Positions 28,381-37,966 are shown, counted from the first letter of the stretch. The stretch: 64,000 nucleotides of DNA from an uncultured Oscillibacter sp. (GCF_947654275.1 NZ_CANTJS010000011.1:1-64000), one strand, 5' to 3'. Program-made: numbers and translations. The notes: generated by a model from the letters alone, not told the origin.

Positions 28381-29700
28381 GTGATGATTATGCAAAAACC
28401 CATTCTGAAAAAGCGTGATCTTTATCTAAACCGTATGATAGCATTTCAAGACACTGAGATGATCAAAGTCATAACTGGAATTCGTCGTTGTGGAAAATCC
28501 AGTCTCATGAAACTGATGGCTCAGCACTTGCGTGAAAACGGCATAGCCCAGGATCAGATACTGGAAATGAACTTTGAGTCCATGAGCTTTCCTGATATGG
28601 ATGTCAGAGGCTTTTACGAATATGTGAAAGCCCGTATCCTGCCTGAGCAACGAATGTACTTGTTTTTTGACGAAGTGCAGAGAATCGCAGGTTGGGAAAA
28701 TGCTGTCAACTCCTTCCGTGTAGATTTTGACTGTGATATTTACATCACCGGTTCTAATGCCTATTTGCTTTCGTCTGAGTTGTCCACCTACCTTTCGGGT
28801 CGATATGTTGAGATCAAGGTACTCCCCCTTTCTTTTAAGGAGTTTTTAGATTTCCACGGCTACACCGTGACTGAAAAGAAATCGCCTACTGGAGCACTGA
28901 AGCGTCGGATCACAGACCAGGACGGCGATATTTACGATGAGCGGGAACTGTTCAATGAATATGCCCGGTTCGGTGGTATGCCTATGTTGGCAGATGTGGG
29001 TCTGGAAATTGACCGTGTAACAGCGGCGCTGGACGGAGTGTACTCCGCCGCTGTTGTCAACGATATTCTGGAGCGTGAAAAGCGGAAGGGTCGCCGTACC
29101 ATCACTGACCCGATCCTGCTCCGGAAAATTATCATGTTTTTGGCGGACAATATTGGCAACAACGTGTCGGCGACCTCTATTGGCAACACGCTGGTCAATG
29201 AGGGCCTGTTAGAAGAAAAAGGCCGCAGGAAACCTGCGGTGCATACCATCCAGAGTTATATTGAGGCATTACTGGAGGCGTATATCTTCTATGAGATCAA
29301 GCGATTCGACATTAAGGGTAAAGAGTATCTGCGGACGCTGGGAAAATACTATATCGTGGACATGGGCCTGCGGAACTATTTGTTAGGTTATCGGGATGGG
29401 GACAGTGGCCACATTCTGGAAAACATTATCTATTTTGAGCTACTAAGGCAGGGATATGATGTGGCCATTGGGAAGATTGACAACCAGGAAGTAGACTTTA
29501 TTGCCACAAAGGCGGATGAGAAGAAGTATATTCAGGTTACAGAGAACATGAACGCCCCAGAGACTAGGGATCGTGAACTTGCCCCATTGCGAAAAATCAG
29601 GGATAACTACGAAAAAATGGTGATTGCGTTGGATTGTGCTTTGACGCATACACAGGATGGGATTAAAATTATAAAAGCATTAGATTTCCTGTTATTTTAA
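28381..29700 (+). CDS. ATP-binding protein (AAA_14/DUF4143-like)
   Basis: VITGIRRCGKSSLMKLMAQ; LYLFFDEVQRIAGWE; ITGSNAYLLSSELSTYLSGRY. Confidence 0.88.
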   Translation: MMIMQKPILKKRDLYLNRMIAFQDTEMIKVITGIRRCGKSSLMKLMAQHLRENGIAQDQILEMNFESMSFPDMDVRGFYEYVKARILPEQRMYLFFDEVQRIAGWENAVNSFRVDFDCDIYITGSNAYLLSSELSTYLSGRYVEIKVLPLSFKEFLDFHGYTVTEKKSPTGALKRRITDQDGDIYDERELFNEYARFGGMPMLADVGLEIDRVTAALDGVYSAAVVNDILEREKRKGRRTITDPILLRKIIMFLADNIGNNVSATSIGNTLVNEGLLEEKGRRKPAVHTIQSYIEALLEAYIFYEIKRFDIKGKEYLRTLGKYYIVDMGLRNYLLGYRDGDSGHILENIIYFELLRQGYDVAIGKIDNQEVDFIATKADEKKYIQVTENMNAPETRDRELAPLRKIRDNYEKMVIALDCALTHTQDGIKIIKALDFLLF

Positions 29701-29741
29701 TCCATATAAATGAAATTAGATATATATACTTTCAACTCTAG

Positions 29742-30583
29742 AGTCTGTTTTAAAACCGTCAAAGTAACCAGATAAGGATACAGGCAAGACAGACAACAGC
29801 ACGGAAATAAAGAGCTTTCTTCTCGTATCTGGTGGCGAAGCGGCGGTTGTTTTTCAGTTTGTGGAACAGATTTTCAACCAGATGGCGTTCTTTGTAAGTA
29901 TACCAGTCAGTTTTTCTGGGATGCCTGGCGGTGATACGGCTTGGAATTACTGCAATTCCGCCCCGTTCCTCCAACCAACGCACAAACTTATCGCTGTCAT
30001 AGCCTTTATCTGCCAATATGAGTTTGCCATTCAGATCAAAGGGCTCCAACAGCGCCTGTGCCATACAGATATCATTTCGGTTCCCACTGGAGAGCAAAAA
30101 GCGCAATGGATTCCCAAGCCTATCCGTCACCGCATGGACTTTCGTGGTTAAGCCCCCTCTGCTCCGTCCGGTTTCCTCGTGATATCCCCTTTTTTGCTCC
30201 CACTGGCGTGCTGGTGGACTTTGATCGTGGTGCTGTCCAGCATCAGCGTTGTTCCGTCCACCAAATCCTGCTCAATCAGGGCTGTGAGAATGTTTTCCCA
30301 TACTCCGGATTTTGTCCATGCCCGAAACCGGCTGTATACGCTTTGCCATGGCCCGAACCGATCTGGTAAATACCGCCATGGTATTCCGGTGTTCAGCCAA
30401 TACAGGATCCCGTTAAGCATTTCCCGGTTGCTTTTTCCTGGCCGCCCTCCTTGCGGTTTCTTTTCAGGCGGAAACTTATCCTTGATCCTATTCCATTGTT
30501 GTTCGCTTATTTCATGTCTTTTCATGTGCTTTATTTTATCATCTTTGTGCTTTGCACACAATATCTAAGTTTTAAAACAGACG
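29742..30583 (-). mobile_element. IS5-family insertion sequence
   Basis: TIRs AGTCTGTTTTAAAAC / GTTTTAAAACAGACG flanked by CTAG target duplications (29738-29741 and 30584-30587); transposase in two frames. Confidence 0.92.
29759..30525 (-). CDS. IS5-family transposase with -1 frameshift
   Basis: ORFs 30525-30148 and 30130-29759; slippery AAAAAAG at 30189-30195 joins ...ASGSKK|RGYHEETGRSRGGLTTKVHAVTDRLG. Confidence 0.85.
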
Positions 30584-30696
30584 CTAGCTATTAGAATATT
30601 TGCTATAGCTATTCAGAGTCTCTGTAAATAAGGTTATTTCGAATATTGACCGAATATGCCTTGAGATTCCTAACATGCTTACTAGGATGTGAATGG

Positions 30697-31510
30697 ATGC
30701 AGCCCTTTTTAAAATGGCCAGGTGGGAAACGATGGTTTGTCGCCAATTATTGCCGAATATTTCCCCAAGAATATAACGCATATTTTGAGCCGTTTCTAGG
30801 TGGAGGTTCTGTGTTTTTCTATCTTATGCCACAACAAGCTACGATTTCGGATATAAATTCTGATTTAATAAATATATACTGTGTTATGGCTAATAATCCA
30901 TTGCGGCTAAAAGTACTAATGAGCGCATATCAAGAAAATCATTGTAAGGAGTATTACTACAATGTGCGAAGTGCTATTCCGGATGATCCAGTAGTGCGTG
31001 CAGCTCGATTTTTATATTTGAATAGAACGTGCTTTAATGGTACGTATCGTGTAAATCAGCATGGTGACTTTAATGTACCAATAGGTACTCGAAAATATTT
31101 TGTAGATGATATAGAAATATTTGAAGAATATTCTCGGGTTCTTCAAAATGCACGTATCCGATCACAGGATTTTGTAAAAACTATCCGAGATGCAGGAGAG
31201 GGAGATTTGAGCTTTGCAGACCCTCCTTATACCATTGCGCATAATCAGAACAGCTTTGATTAAATACAATGAAAGATTGTTTTCATGGAGAGACCAAACT
31301 CGATTATTAAATGCACTTGTGAGGGCTAGAGCACGTGGAGCAATCATTGTTGCAACCAATGCACTATATCTACAATTGGAACAGATGTATTTTGATTATG
31401 GTTTTTATACATATACGCTAAATAGATTTAGTTCAATATCGGGAAATGCAAATGGGCGTAAACGTCAAGAGGAACTTTTAATTACTTCATTTCCTGTGGA
31501 ATTGGAGTAG
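30697..31510 (+). pseudogene. DNA adenine methylase (Dam-like), frameshifted
   Basis: MQPFLKWPGGKRWF...FEPFLGGGSVFF...FADPPYTIAHNQN then a 1-nt shift near 31257 into IKYNERLFSWRDQ...ITSFPVELE. Confidence 0.82.
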
Positions 31511-31563
31511 ACACCATTGCTATAATTTACTTAAATAGAAAGCCTCTATGAGAGGAGTAACAT

Positions 31564-32769
31564 ATGACTCGAATTGCGTTGATTAGTGATATTCATTTTG
31601 GTCAATTTTCTCGCACATCAGAGTTTTCTGTTCCAGGAGAAAAAATTAGAGATGAAAATACTGGAGGGGAATCGATAAAAGAAAGCATGGTTTCGCTTCT
31701 TAAAGATAAAAGCATATCGTATCTCTGCATTGCCGGCGATTTAACTTCTTTAGGAAGCCCTCAGGAGTTTGTGTACTGTGAGAAAATGATTCTGGATATT
31801 GCTGAACAATTGGAAATCCCATTAAGTAATATTCTGCTGGGGTTGGGTAATCATGATATTGATTGGAACATATCAGAATTATTCAGCCAGTTTGATAAAT
31901 CAGATCCTGACTTCCCATTAGACATGGTAAAAGAAAAGTACAGGAAAGTTGCGGCCAGCGCATCCCTAGTAAATCTTGATACAATTTCTGCCCCCTTAAA
32001 ACCAGGCCCAGCCCCTTTCTCTGGGATAATTGAAACTAATGACTTTATTCTCTTTGTCCTTAACACAGGATGGTGCTGTACAAAGGAGCAGGCGAATAAA
32101 CCTGGAAAACTTGCGGTGGAACAACTCGAATGGTTTGATAAGGAAGCAATCAATTACAGGGACACAAAGAAATGGAAAATTATTCTAATGCATCACCATC
32201 CTTTTAACTATAGTTATCATATCGTGTGTCCAGATTATTCTACGTTAGAGGAAGGTAGCAATTTTCTTGATATTGCAGGCAAAAATGGTTTCCATTTGGT
32301 AATTCACGGGCATAGACATCATCCTCGAGCACAAACAATTTGGGAAACTGGATGGGCCCATCCCATTACATTTATTTGTGCAGGAAGTTTTGCAGTCAAT
32401 GCAATACATAGAAGTGGAGGTTCTATTCCGAACACTTTCCATATTATTGAATTAACTGATGAAGTAGGGGTGCTAGAACTTCGAAACTATCAATATTCGC
32501 CTGCCCAAGGATGGATTCCATTTTTGGAAAACATCCCAGAAACCCCTTTAGATAGTGTAATGATGTTCGGTAAGTTGTTTGATCCAAATACAATCGATAA
32601 GGCAATTGAATGTCTTCCAGATTCGGTAGAACTCCCATGGAATACCTTAGATGAGTGCCTGCGATTTATGCCATTTAGTGCACTAAACGAACAAATTAGG
32701 ACGAAATTTGTTGCAACCCATAATATGATTGGGCAGTTTCCGAATAGTGTTTTCCTACTCAGAAAATGA
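31564..32769 (+). CDS. Metallophosphoesterase
   Basis: RIALISDIHFGQ, AGDLTSLG, LGNHDIDW, MHHHP, HGHRHHP. Confidence 0.92.
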   Translation: MTRIALISDIHFGQFSRTSEFSVPGEKIRDENTGGESIKESMVSLLKDKSISYLCIAGDLTSLGSPQEFVYCEKMILDIAEQLEIPLSNILLGLGNHDIDWNISELFSQFDKSDPDFPLDMVKEKYRKVAASASLVNLDTISAPLKPGPAPFSGIIETNDFILFVLNTGWCCTKEQANKPGKLAVEQLEWFDKEAINYRDTKKWKIILMHHHPFNYSYHIVCPDYSTLEEGSNFLDIAGKNGFHLVIHGHRHHPRAQTIWETGWAHPITFICAGSFAVNAIHRSGGSIPNTFHIIELTDEVGVLELRNYQYSPAQGWIPFLENIPETPLDSVMMFGKLFDPNTIDKAIECLPDSVELPWNTLDECLRFMPFSALNEQIRTKFVATHNMIGQFPNSVFLLRK

Positions 32770-32777
32770 GGTGAACT

Positions 32778-34568
32778 ATGAAGAAGAGAATTGCAGATTT
32801 TATTAAAGGTTCCAGCCTACAGAATCCGTTTAGTGATAGCCAGGCACGCAATTTTTCGGACACAAAGCTCATCAATGAATTTTGCCCGATCTCTAATTAT
32901 TGGTCCCTATTTAATGATCAACACGAAATACTTCTTGGAACACGAGGCAGTGGAAAAACATTCTTGTTGAAAATGATGCGGTACTCTATGTTGAAACGCA
33001 TAGAAACTCCACAGGCACAGCAAATTGCAGAAAAAAAGGAATATATTGCACTATATGTCCCAATGTATCTCGAATTTGTCACCCATTTGACAAGTGCTGA
33101 TACCTCTGAAGAAAAACAAATTCAATTATTCCAATTTGCGTTTAATTGTTTATTGGCACAATCGTTGCTTGTTGAATTGAAAGAGATTCTGTCTGAAGAA
33201 AAAGATAAAGTAAAATGGGCTAAAACTAATATGGATCTCGCACTTGCACTTAATGATAGTTGGTTTGATGGCCATACCCAAAATGTAACCGATCTTTTTT
33301 CGCTAATGAACAGACTTAGGAAACTTTTTTACAACTTTGATGTAATAACCGGTGATATGAGTGCGATTCCGCCTGTATTCAAAAGACAAATAGGTGCATC
33401 ACTGCTGGCGGTTAAGGAGATGGTTGCAGAGCATCTAAGACTTAGCGAAGAACCAACATGGATAGTATGTATTGATGAGGCGGAATTTTTAAGTGAGCCA
33501 TTACTGCGTTGTATAAATAGTGTATTTCGCTCTGACTCTAGGCGTATTGCATTGAAAGTCGCAACACTACCTTACTATCATCGGACACTTCAAACATTAG
33601 ACCCTGATGTATCTGTATCTTCTGGAAATGATTTCAGCTATCGTGTTGTTGACATGAAGTATGATGATGTGGATTTTTATAATCTCACTAACACTCTAGT
33701 GTCCAATCGAATAAAAACTCGCTTTGACCCCTCTTTGCAAATTACAAAACTTGAAGATTTTTTAGGCGTATGTGGAGAAGATGCACAGATCGATTATTAT
33801 CGAGAGGAAGTTGGTCCAGAGTCAGCTACCTATGATGCAATTTTGGAAGATATTATTGCGGAGTTATCTGATGAGCGTAAGAAAAGTGTTGATAATTATT
33901 GCAACCTTCGAAAGACTATATATGATAAATTTGCTCCCATTTTTTATGTACGTTGTATGTATCAACTGTCTAGGAAAGGAAATACAAAACCAGGCTGGTA
34001 TGCAGGCAGCCAAATGGTTCGTAAAATAGCGCAAGGGAATCCGCGAGCTTTTATTCAGATAATGAATAAGCTGTTTGAAAAAGCTCGCACTTCGGAACTA
34101 AAACCGAAGGTTCAGCATGGAGTAATCATGGATTATGTTCACGCCTTTTGTGAATCGACACAAGCTCTGGAAAGTAATGGTCCGACTATATATCAGGAAT
34201 TACATATAATTGCGTTAAAATTGCATGATCATGTACATGATCATGAGATTAGATCTACCGGATGTAATTTTATCTTAAGTTTTGATAGCAATCAATCTTT
34301 TGAGTATGCAAGAAAATGGCTGCAACAGGCAATCGCGTACTCTAGAGTAACTGTTGACGAGGATACATTAATAAATGGAATCTCAAAAACAACTGTATTT
34401 CTATTAGCCAACACATACGCTGCGAAATATTGGCTTCCTATGAGAGCAGATGTTTCCCCCAAAAATATTGTTATTAGAAACCAACAAGTGGGAACCTATA
34501 TTGTAAAGATGCCTGGAAAAAAAGAGCCTCAAATCGAGCAGCTGTCACTTTTTGAGGAGGAATCTTAA
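32778..34568 (+). CDS. P-loop ATPase (ORC/CDC6-like)
   Basis: LLGTRGSGKTFLLKMMRYSML Walker A; WIVCIDEAEFL Walker B. Confidence 0.8.
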   Translation: MKKRIADFIKGSSLQNPFSDSQARNFSDTKLINEFCPISNYWSLFNDQHEILLGTRGSGKTFLLKMMRYSMLKRIETPQAQQIAEKKEYIALYVPMYLEFVTHLTSADTSEEKQIQLFQFAFNCLLAQSLLVELKEILSEEKDKVKWAKTNMDLALALNDSWFDGHTQNVTDLFSLMNRLRKLFYNFDVITGDMSAIPPVFKRQIGASLLAVKEMVAEHLRLSEEPTWIVCIDEAEFLSEPLLRCINSVFRSDSRRIALKVATLPYYHRTLQTLDPDVSVSSGNDFSYRVVDMKYDDVDFYNLTNTLVSNRIKTRFDPSLQITKLEDFLGVCGEDAQIDYYREEVGPESATYDAILEDIIAELSDERKKSVDNYCNLRKTIYDKFAPIFYVRCMYQLSRKGNTKPGWYAGSQMVRKIAQGNPRAFIQIMNKLFEKARTSELKPKVQHGVIMDYVHAFCESTQALESNGPTIYQELHIIALKLHDHVHDHEIRSTGCNFILSFDSNQSFEYARKWLQQAIAYSRVTVDEDTLINGISKTTVFLLANTYAAKYWLPMRADVSPKNIVIRNQQVGTYIVKMPGKKEPQIEQLSLFEEES

Positions 34569-35509
34569 TGACTATAGCAAACGCAAAAAATTATACCGAA
34601 TGTATGGGTGAAGAGGATCTATATATCCTGGCGATGGGTTATGAACATAGATCGTATTTCTTGTATGACCTATTGCAGAAACAATTTCCGAATGTTAAAC
34701 CAATAGTTTTTGTATTTGATGATTACATGAACTATCCTGATACAGCAGAAAAGGTTCGCGAACTTGAACTTAAAAAGATACCTTTTTTTATTAATAATTA
34801 TTGTGACGGTCACAAGGTACAAGAACAGATTCTCGCTTCAATAGCAGATAGTGTTGAGCATCTGGATTCAGCAATAATTCACATTGATTATTCATCGATG
34901 CCGAGAAGTTGGTATTGTAAGCTTCCAACCCTACTCAAAACAATCATCAAGCACACAGACAAGGTATATTTTTGGTATTCTGAAGGAGAGTATCCGTCAT
35001 CCCATGAAGAATATCCTAGCTCCGGCATTGATTCCTTTTCATTTTTTTCTGGAAAGCCGTCTTTACAAATCGATAATAATAGAATTCATATTGTTGCTCT
35101 TAGCTACGATGTTATAAGAACCCAAGCCATTCTCTCTATCACAGACCCTAGCTATTTAGTGGCTTGTTATGCTTATAATGCAGAACGAGAGGGCTTTTTA
35201 GAGAATCTAAAACAAGTCAACGATCCTATTTTGTCGCGTGCAGCGATGTCTATAGCTCTGCATATAGAGGATTTTGAATTTATGGTCTCAAAACTATGCG
35301 ATACTGCAAATGAATTACTACCGGCTGGTGATGTTATCCTGATACCAGATGGCCCTAAGCCTCTTATTTTTGCGATGTCGCTAGTTCCTGATTTGATAGA
35401 AAAACAGGGGATAACATGTTTACATATTAGAAGAAACAACGAACATTTTAAATCGGTTGATGCTACCCCCACTGGAATAGTGCATGGATTTATGGTTCAA
35501 GTTGATTAA
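34568..35509 (+). CDS. Hypothetical protein paired with the ATPase (possible effector)
   Basis: Start overlaps the ATPase stop (TAATG); no family recognised. Confidence 0.75.
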   Translation: MTIANAKNYTECMGEEDLYILAMGYEHRSYFLYDLLQKQFPNVKPIVFVFDDYMNYPDTAEKVRELELKKIPFFINNYCDGHKVQEQILASIADSVEHLDSAIIHIDYSSMPRSWYCKLPTLLKTIIKHTDKVYFWYSEGEYPSSHEEYPSSGIDSFSFFSGKPSLQIDNNRIHIVALSYDVIRTQAILSITDPSYLVACYAYNAEREGFLENLKQVNDPILSRAAMSIALHIEDFEFMVSKLCDTANELLPAGDVILIPDGPKPLIFAMSLVPDLIEKQGITCLHIRRNNEHFKSVDATPTGIVHGFMVQVD

Positions 35510-35624
35510 GCATATTTTGAACAGTCAATTGCGTAGCGAGGATAGGAATTATTTTGATGAATGGTTGCTTATCTCCCTAAAATTTCCCACCATTTACAAT
35601 AACCACGGCGCTACCAAAAACATC

Positions 35625-35668
35625 CAATGCCCGGACAAGCCCTTGTACTGCAAGGCTTTCCGGGCATC
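35625..35668. repeat. Strong hairpin beside the element A/sigK junction
   Basis: ATGCCCGGACAAGCCCTTG-tactg-CAAGGCTTTCCGGGCAT. Confidence 0.8.
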
Positions 35669-35684
35669 GTTTACATTAAGCGCG

Positions 35685-36128
35685 GCGGGATACATAGCTC
35701 CGGGAGATGCCGAAGGAGGCGGCGATTTCCCGCTGGGTCAGGGGCACCGTGCCCCCCAGCCCATAGCGGAGGCGAACGATCTCGGATTCCCGGGCGGAGA
35801 GGCAGTCCCGCACCAGCCGGCGCAGCCGCAGGGCGTTTTCGCGGTCGCTGATGTCGTCCAGCATGGTGTCGTCTACGCCTACCACGTCCATCAGCTGCAG
35901 GGCGTTGCCCTCCTTGTCCGTGTCAATGGAGTCGGAGAGGGAGACCTCGCCCTGCAATTTTTTCTGGCCGCGGAAATACATCAGGATTTCATTTTCAATG
36001 CACCGGGCTGCGTAAGTGGCCAGCCGCGCCCCCTTGGAGGGGTCGAAGCTGGAGATGCCTTTGATCAGGCCGATGGTCCCGATGGAGATGAGGTCCTCCT
36101 GGTCGCCGTTGGGGGTGTAATACTTTTT
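35685..36128 (-). pseudogene. sigK: sigK middle fragment (split gene, part 2 of 3)
   Basis: Minus strand KKYYTPNGDQEDLISIGTIGLIKGISSFDPSKGARLATYAARCIENEILMYFRG...REIAASFGISRSYVSR. Confidence 0.96.
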
Positions 36129-37756
36129 GGACGGGTGAAGCAAAGGGAGGAATCCGCCCGGCTGAAAGCGGCCTCCCACGGACCGCCGAATTTCAGGTGG
36201 ATGTCCAGGTGGATTTCCTCCCTGGTACTGTCCTGTTTGACCACGATTTTGTCCAGAATGGTGGTGACCAGGGCGGAATTGACGCCGTTCCGAAAGTTCA
36301 GTTCCTCTTCCAGCGCGGTCCGGATTTCCTCCATCTGTGCCGCCGTCCGCCGCCCCGTTTCCGCCTCCGCATGGAGCCCCTTCAAACGTTCCTCCAGAGC
36401 CCGGGCCTGCTGGTTGAAGCCGTCGTTGCGCTGCTTGAACTCCGCTGTGGTGATGACGCCCTCAATGCTCAGTTCCAGCAGGCGGTCTTTTTTTGCCCGG
36501 AGAGCGGACAGGTCTTCTTCGATTCGCCGGATATCCTGGGTGTAGTCGTGCTCGTCGGGAACGGATTGCAGCACTGTCACCACTGCGTCAACAACAGCCT
36601 GTTTGTTTTCCACCAGCTTGCTGAAGATATCGGCCATCACCCGGTCCAGCTCTGCCGTTCGCAGCTGAGGCGCGGAGCAGGCCGCCCGGCCCTTGCTCCG
36701 GTAGACCCGGCACTGCCAGACCTCCTTGTCCCCCTTGACGCTTTTCAGCAGCTGCCGGTGAAAGCTGGTACCGTGGGCCTCACAGACGAGCTTGCCGCTG
36801 TAGGGATAGCGGTTGTGGAACGCCGCCCCGCTCCGGTGAGACATCATTTGCTGACTGCGCCGCCTGTAGAGGGCGTTGGCCCGGTCCCATAATTCTTCCG
36901 AGACGATAGCCGGAATGGACGGGTCCGGATACATCACCCATTCGCTCTCGTCCAGAAATACCTTCCGCTTGCTGCGGTAGTCCACCGTCTGGGATTTGTT
37001 GGCGCAGTACCAGCCCTTGTATTTGGGATTGCAGAGGATGTGCCGGATGGTCAGGACGTTGAAGGGACCTCCCTTGCGGCTGGTGAAGCCCTCATCATAC
37101 AGCAGCTGTGAAATGCGGCGGATGCCCATTTGCTGGTTGGCGTAGAGGTCAAAAATCCGCCGCACCGCCCGGGCCTCCTCCTCGTTGACGGTCAGCATGC
37201 AGTCCTTTTTGTCGTAGCCCCACAGGTTGTCGCTGCCCAGCACATGGCCGTTTTTGATGGCCTGGCGGAAGCCGAACTTTAGCCGCTCCGAGAGCTTGCG
37301 CACCTCGTCCTGAGCCACCCCGGCCATGACCACCAGGCGAAACTCACTGTCGGAGTCCAGGGTGTTGATGTTGTCGTTCTGGAACAGGACTCCCACATCG
37401 TGTTCCAGCAGCTCTTGCGTATATTGGATGCTGTCCAGCGTAGAACGGGAAAAGCGGGAAATCTCCTTCGTGATGATGAAATCGAAGCGCCCGGCTTTGG
37501 CGTCGGCGATCATCCGTAAGAAGCTGTCCCGCTTTTTCGTGCTGGCGCCGGAAATGCCCTCGTCCACATAGCCCGGGACGTAGGTCCAATTCCGCTTTTC
37601 CTGAATGAACTGTGTGTAATATTGCACCTGATTTTCCAGACTGTTGAGCTGTTCGTCCTTGTCGGTGGAGACCCGGGCGTAGAAGGTCACCCGGAGGGGC
37701 AGGTCGAAGAGGGTCTTCCCGTTCCGCAGCTCACTGCGTATCCTGAGCACATTCAT
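36065..37756 (-). CDS. Large serine recombinase of element B; C-terminus runs across the junction into sigK
   Basis: FYARVSTDKDEQLNSLENQVQYY...FIITKEISRFSRSTLD; last about 20 residues (KSITPPTATRRTSSPSGPSA) read sigK DNA out of frame. Confidence 0.94.
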   Translation of the reverse strand: MNVLRIRSELRNGKTLFDLPLRVTFYARVSTDKDEQLNSLENQVQYYTQFIQEKRNWTYVPGYVDEGISGASTKKRDSFLRMIADAKAGRFDFIITKEISRFSRSTLDSIQYTQELLEHDVGVLFQNDNINTLDSDSEFRLVVMAGVAQDEVRKLSERLKFGFRQAIKNGHVLGSDNLWGYDKKDCMLTVNEEEARAVRRIFDLYANQQMGIRRISQLLYDEGFTSRKGGPFNVLTIRHILCNPKYKGWYCANKSQTVDYRSKRKVFLDESEWVMYPDPSIPAIVSEELWDRANALYRRRSQQMMSHRSGAAFHNRYPYSGKLVCEAHGTSFHRQLLKSVKGDKEVWQCRVYRSKGRAACSAPQLRTAELDRVMADIFSKLVENKQAVVDAVVTVLQSVPDEHDYTQDIRRIEEDLSALRAKKDRLLELSIEGVITTAEFKQRNDGFNQQARALEERLKGLHAEAETGRRTAAQMEEIRTALEEELNFRNGVNSALVTTILDKIVVKQDSTREEIHLDIHLKFGGPWEAAFSRADSSLCFTRPKSITPPTATRRTSSPSGPSA

Positions 37757-37925
37757 GCCCGCCCGCCTCCTTTGCCGGGCATACAGGATGCTGGAAGAAT
37801 TCCGGGAGCTCTACCGCGGAATGTACCAAATCCATGGCCCTGGAACAGGTGAAATCCGATATCAGGCCGAGGGAACGGACATGGCCCAGCAGGACGCTGA
37901 GCAGCTCTCGCTGTGAACGTTCCAA
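37731..37925 (-). CDS. 64-aa small protein overlapping recombinase B start
   Basis: TTG start with GAGGTG RBS; MERSQRELLSVLLGHVRSLGLISDFTCSRAMDLVHSAVELPEFFQHPVC...; 26-bp overlap with recombinase start. Confidence 0.65.
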   Translation of the reverse strand: MERSQRELLSVLLGHVRSLGLISDFTCSRAMDLVHSAVELPEFFQHPVCPAKEAGGHECAQDTQ

Positions 37926-37966
37926 ATTGCATCACCTCGATCCATGGATATGCCGGAAGGAGCAAA

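Larger units (their letters stand above)
25859..35684 (-). mobile_element. sigK-intervening (skin-like) element A, about 9,826 bp
   Basis: Direct repeats GCGGGACACATAGC (25859-25872) and GCGGGATACATAGC (35685-35698); inverted arms TGTAAACGATGC (25884-25895) / GCATCGTTTACA (35664-35675); own serine recombinase. Confidence 0.93.

Noticed and set aside
35676-36179. Middle fragment as an independent 167-aa protein starting at a GTG in the recombinase gene
   Set aside because: No clear RBS and the first residues are antisense/out-of-frame recombinase DNA; better explained as an internal exon-like sigK piece
35484-36545. 353-aa plus-strand ORF across the sigK middle fragment
   Set aside because: Antisense to sigK and recombinase B; no domain; crosses the element junction by chance
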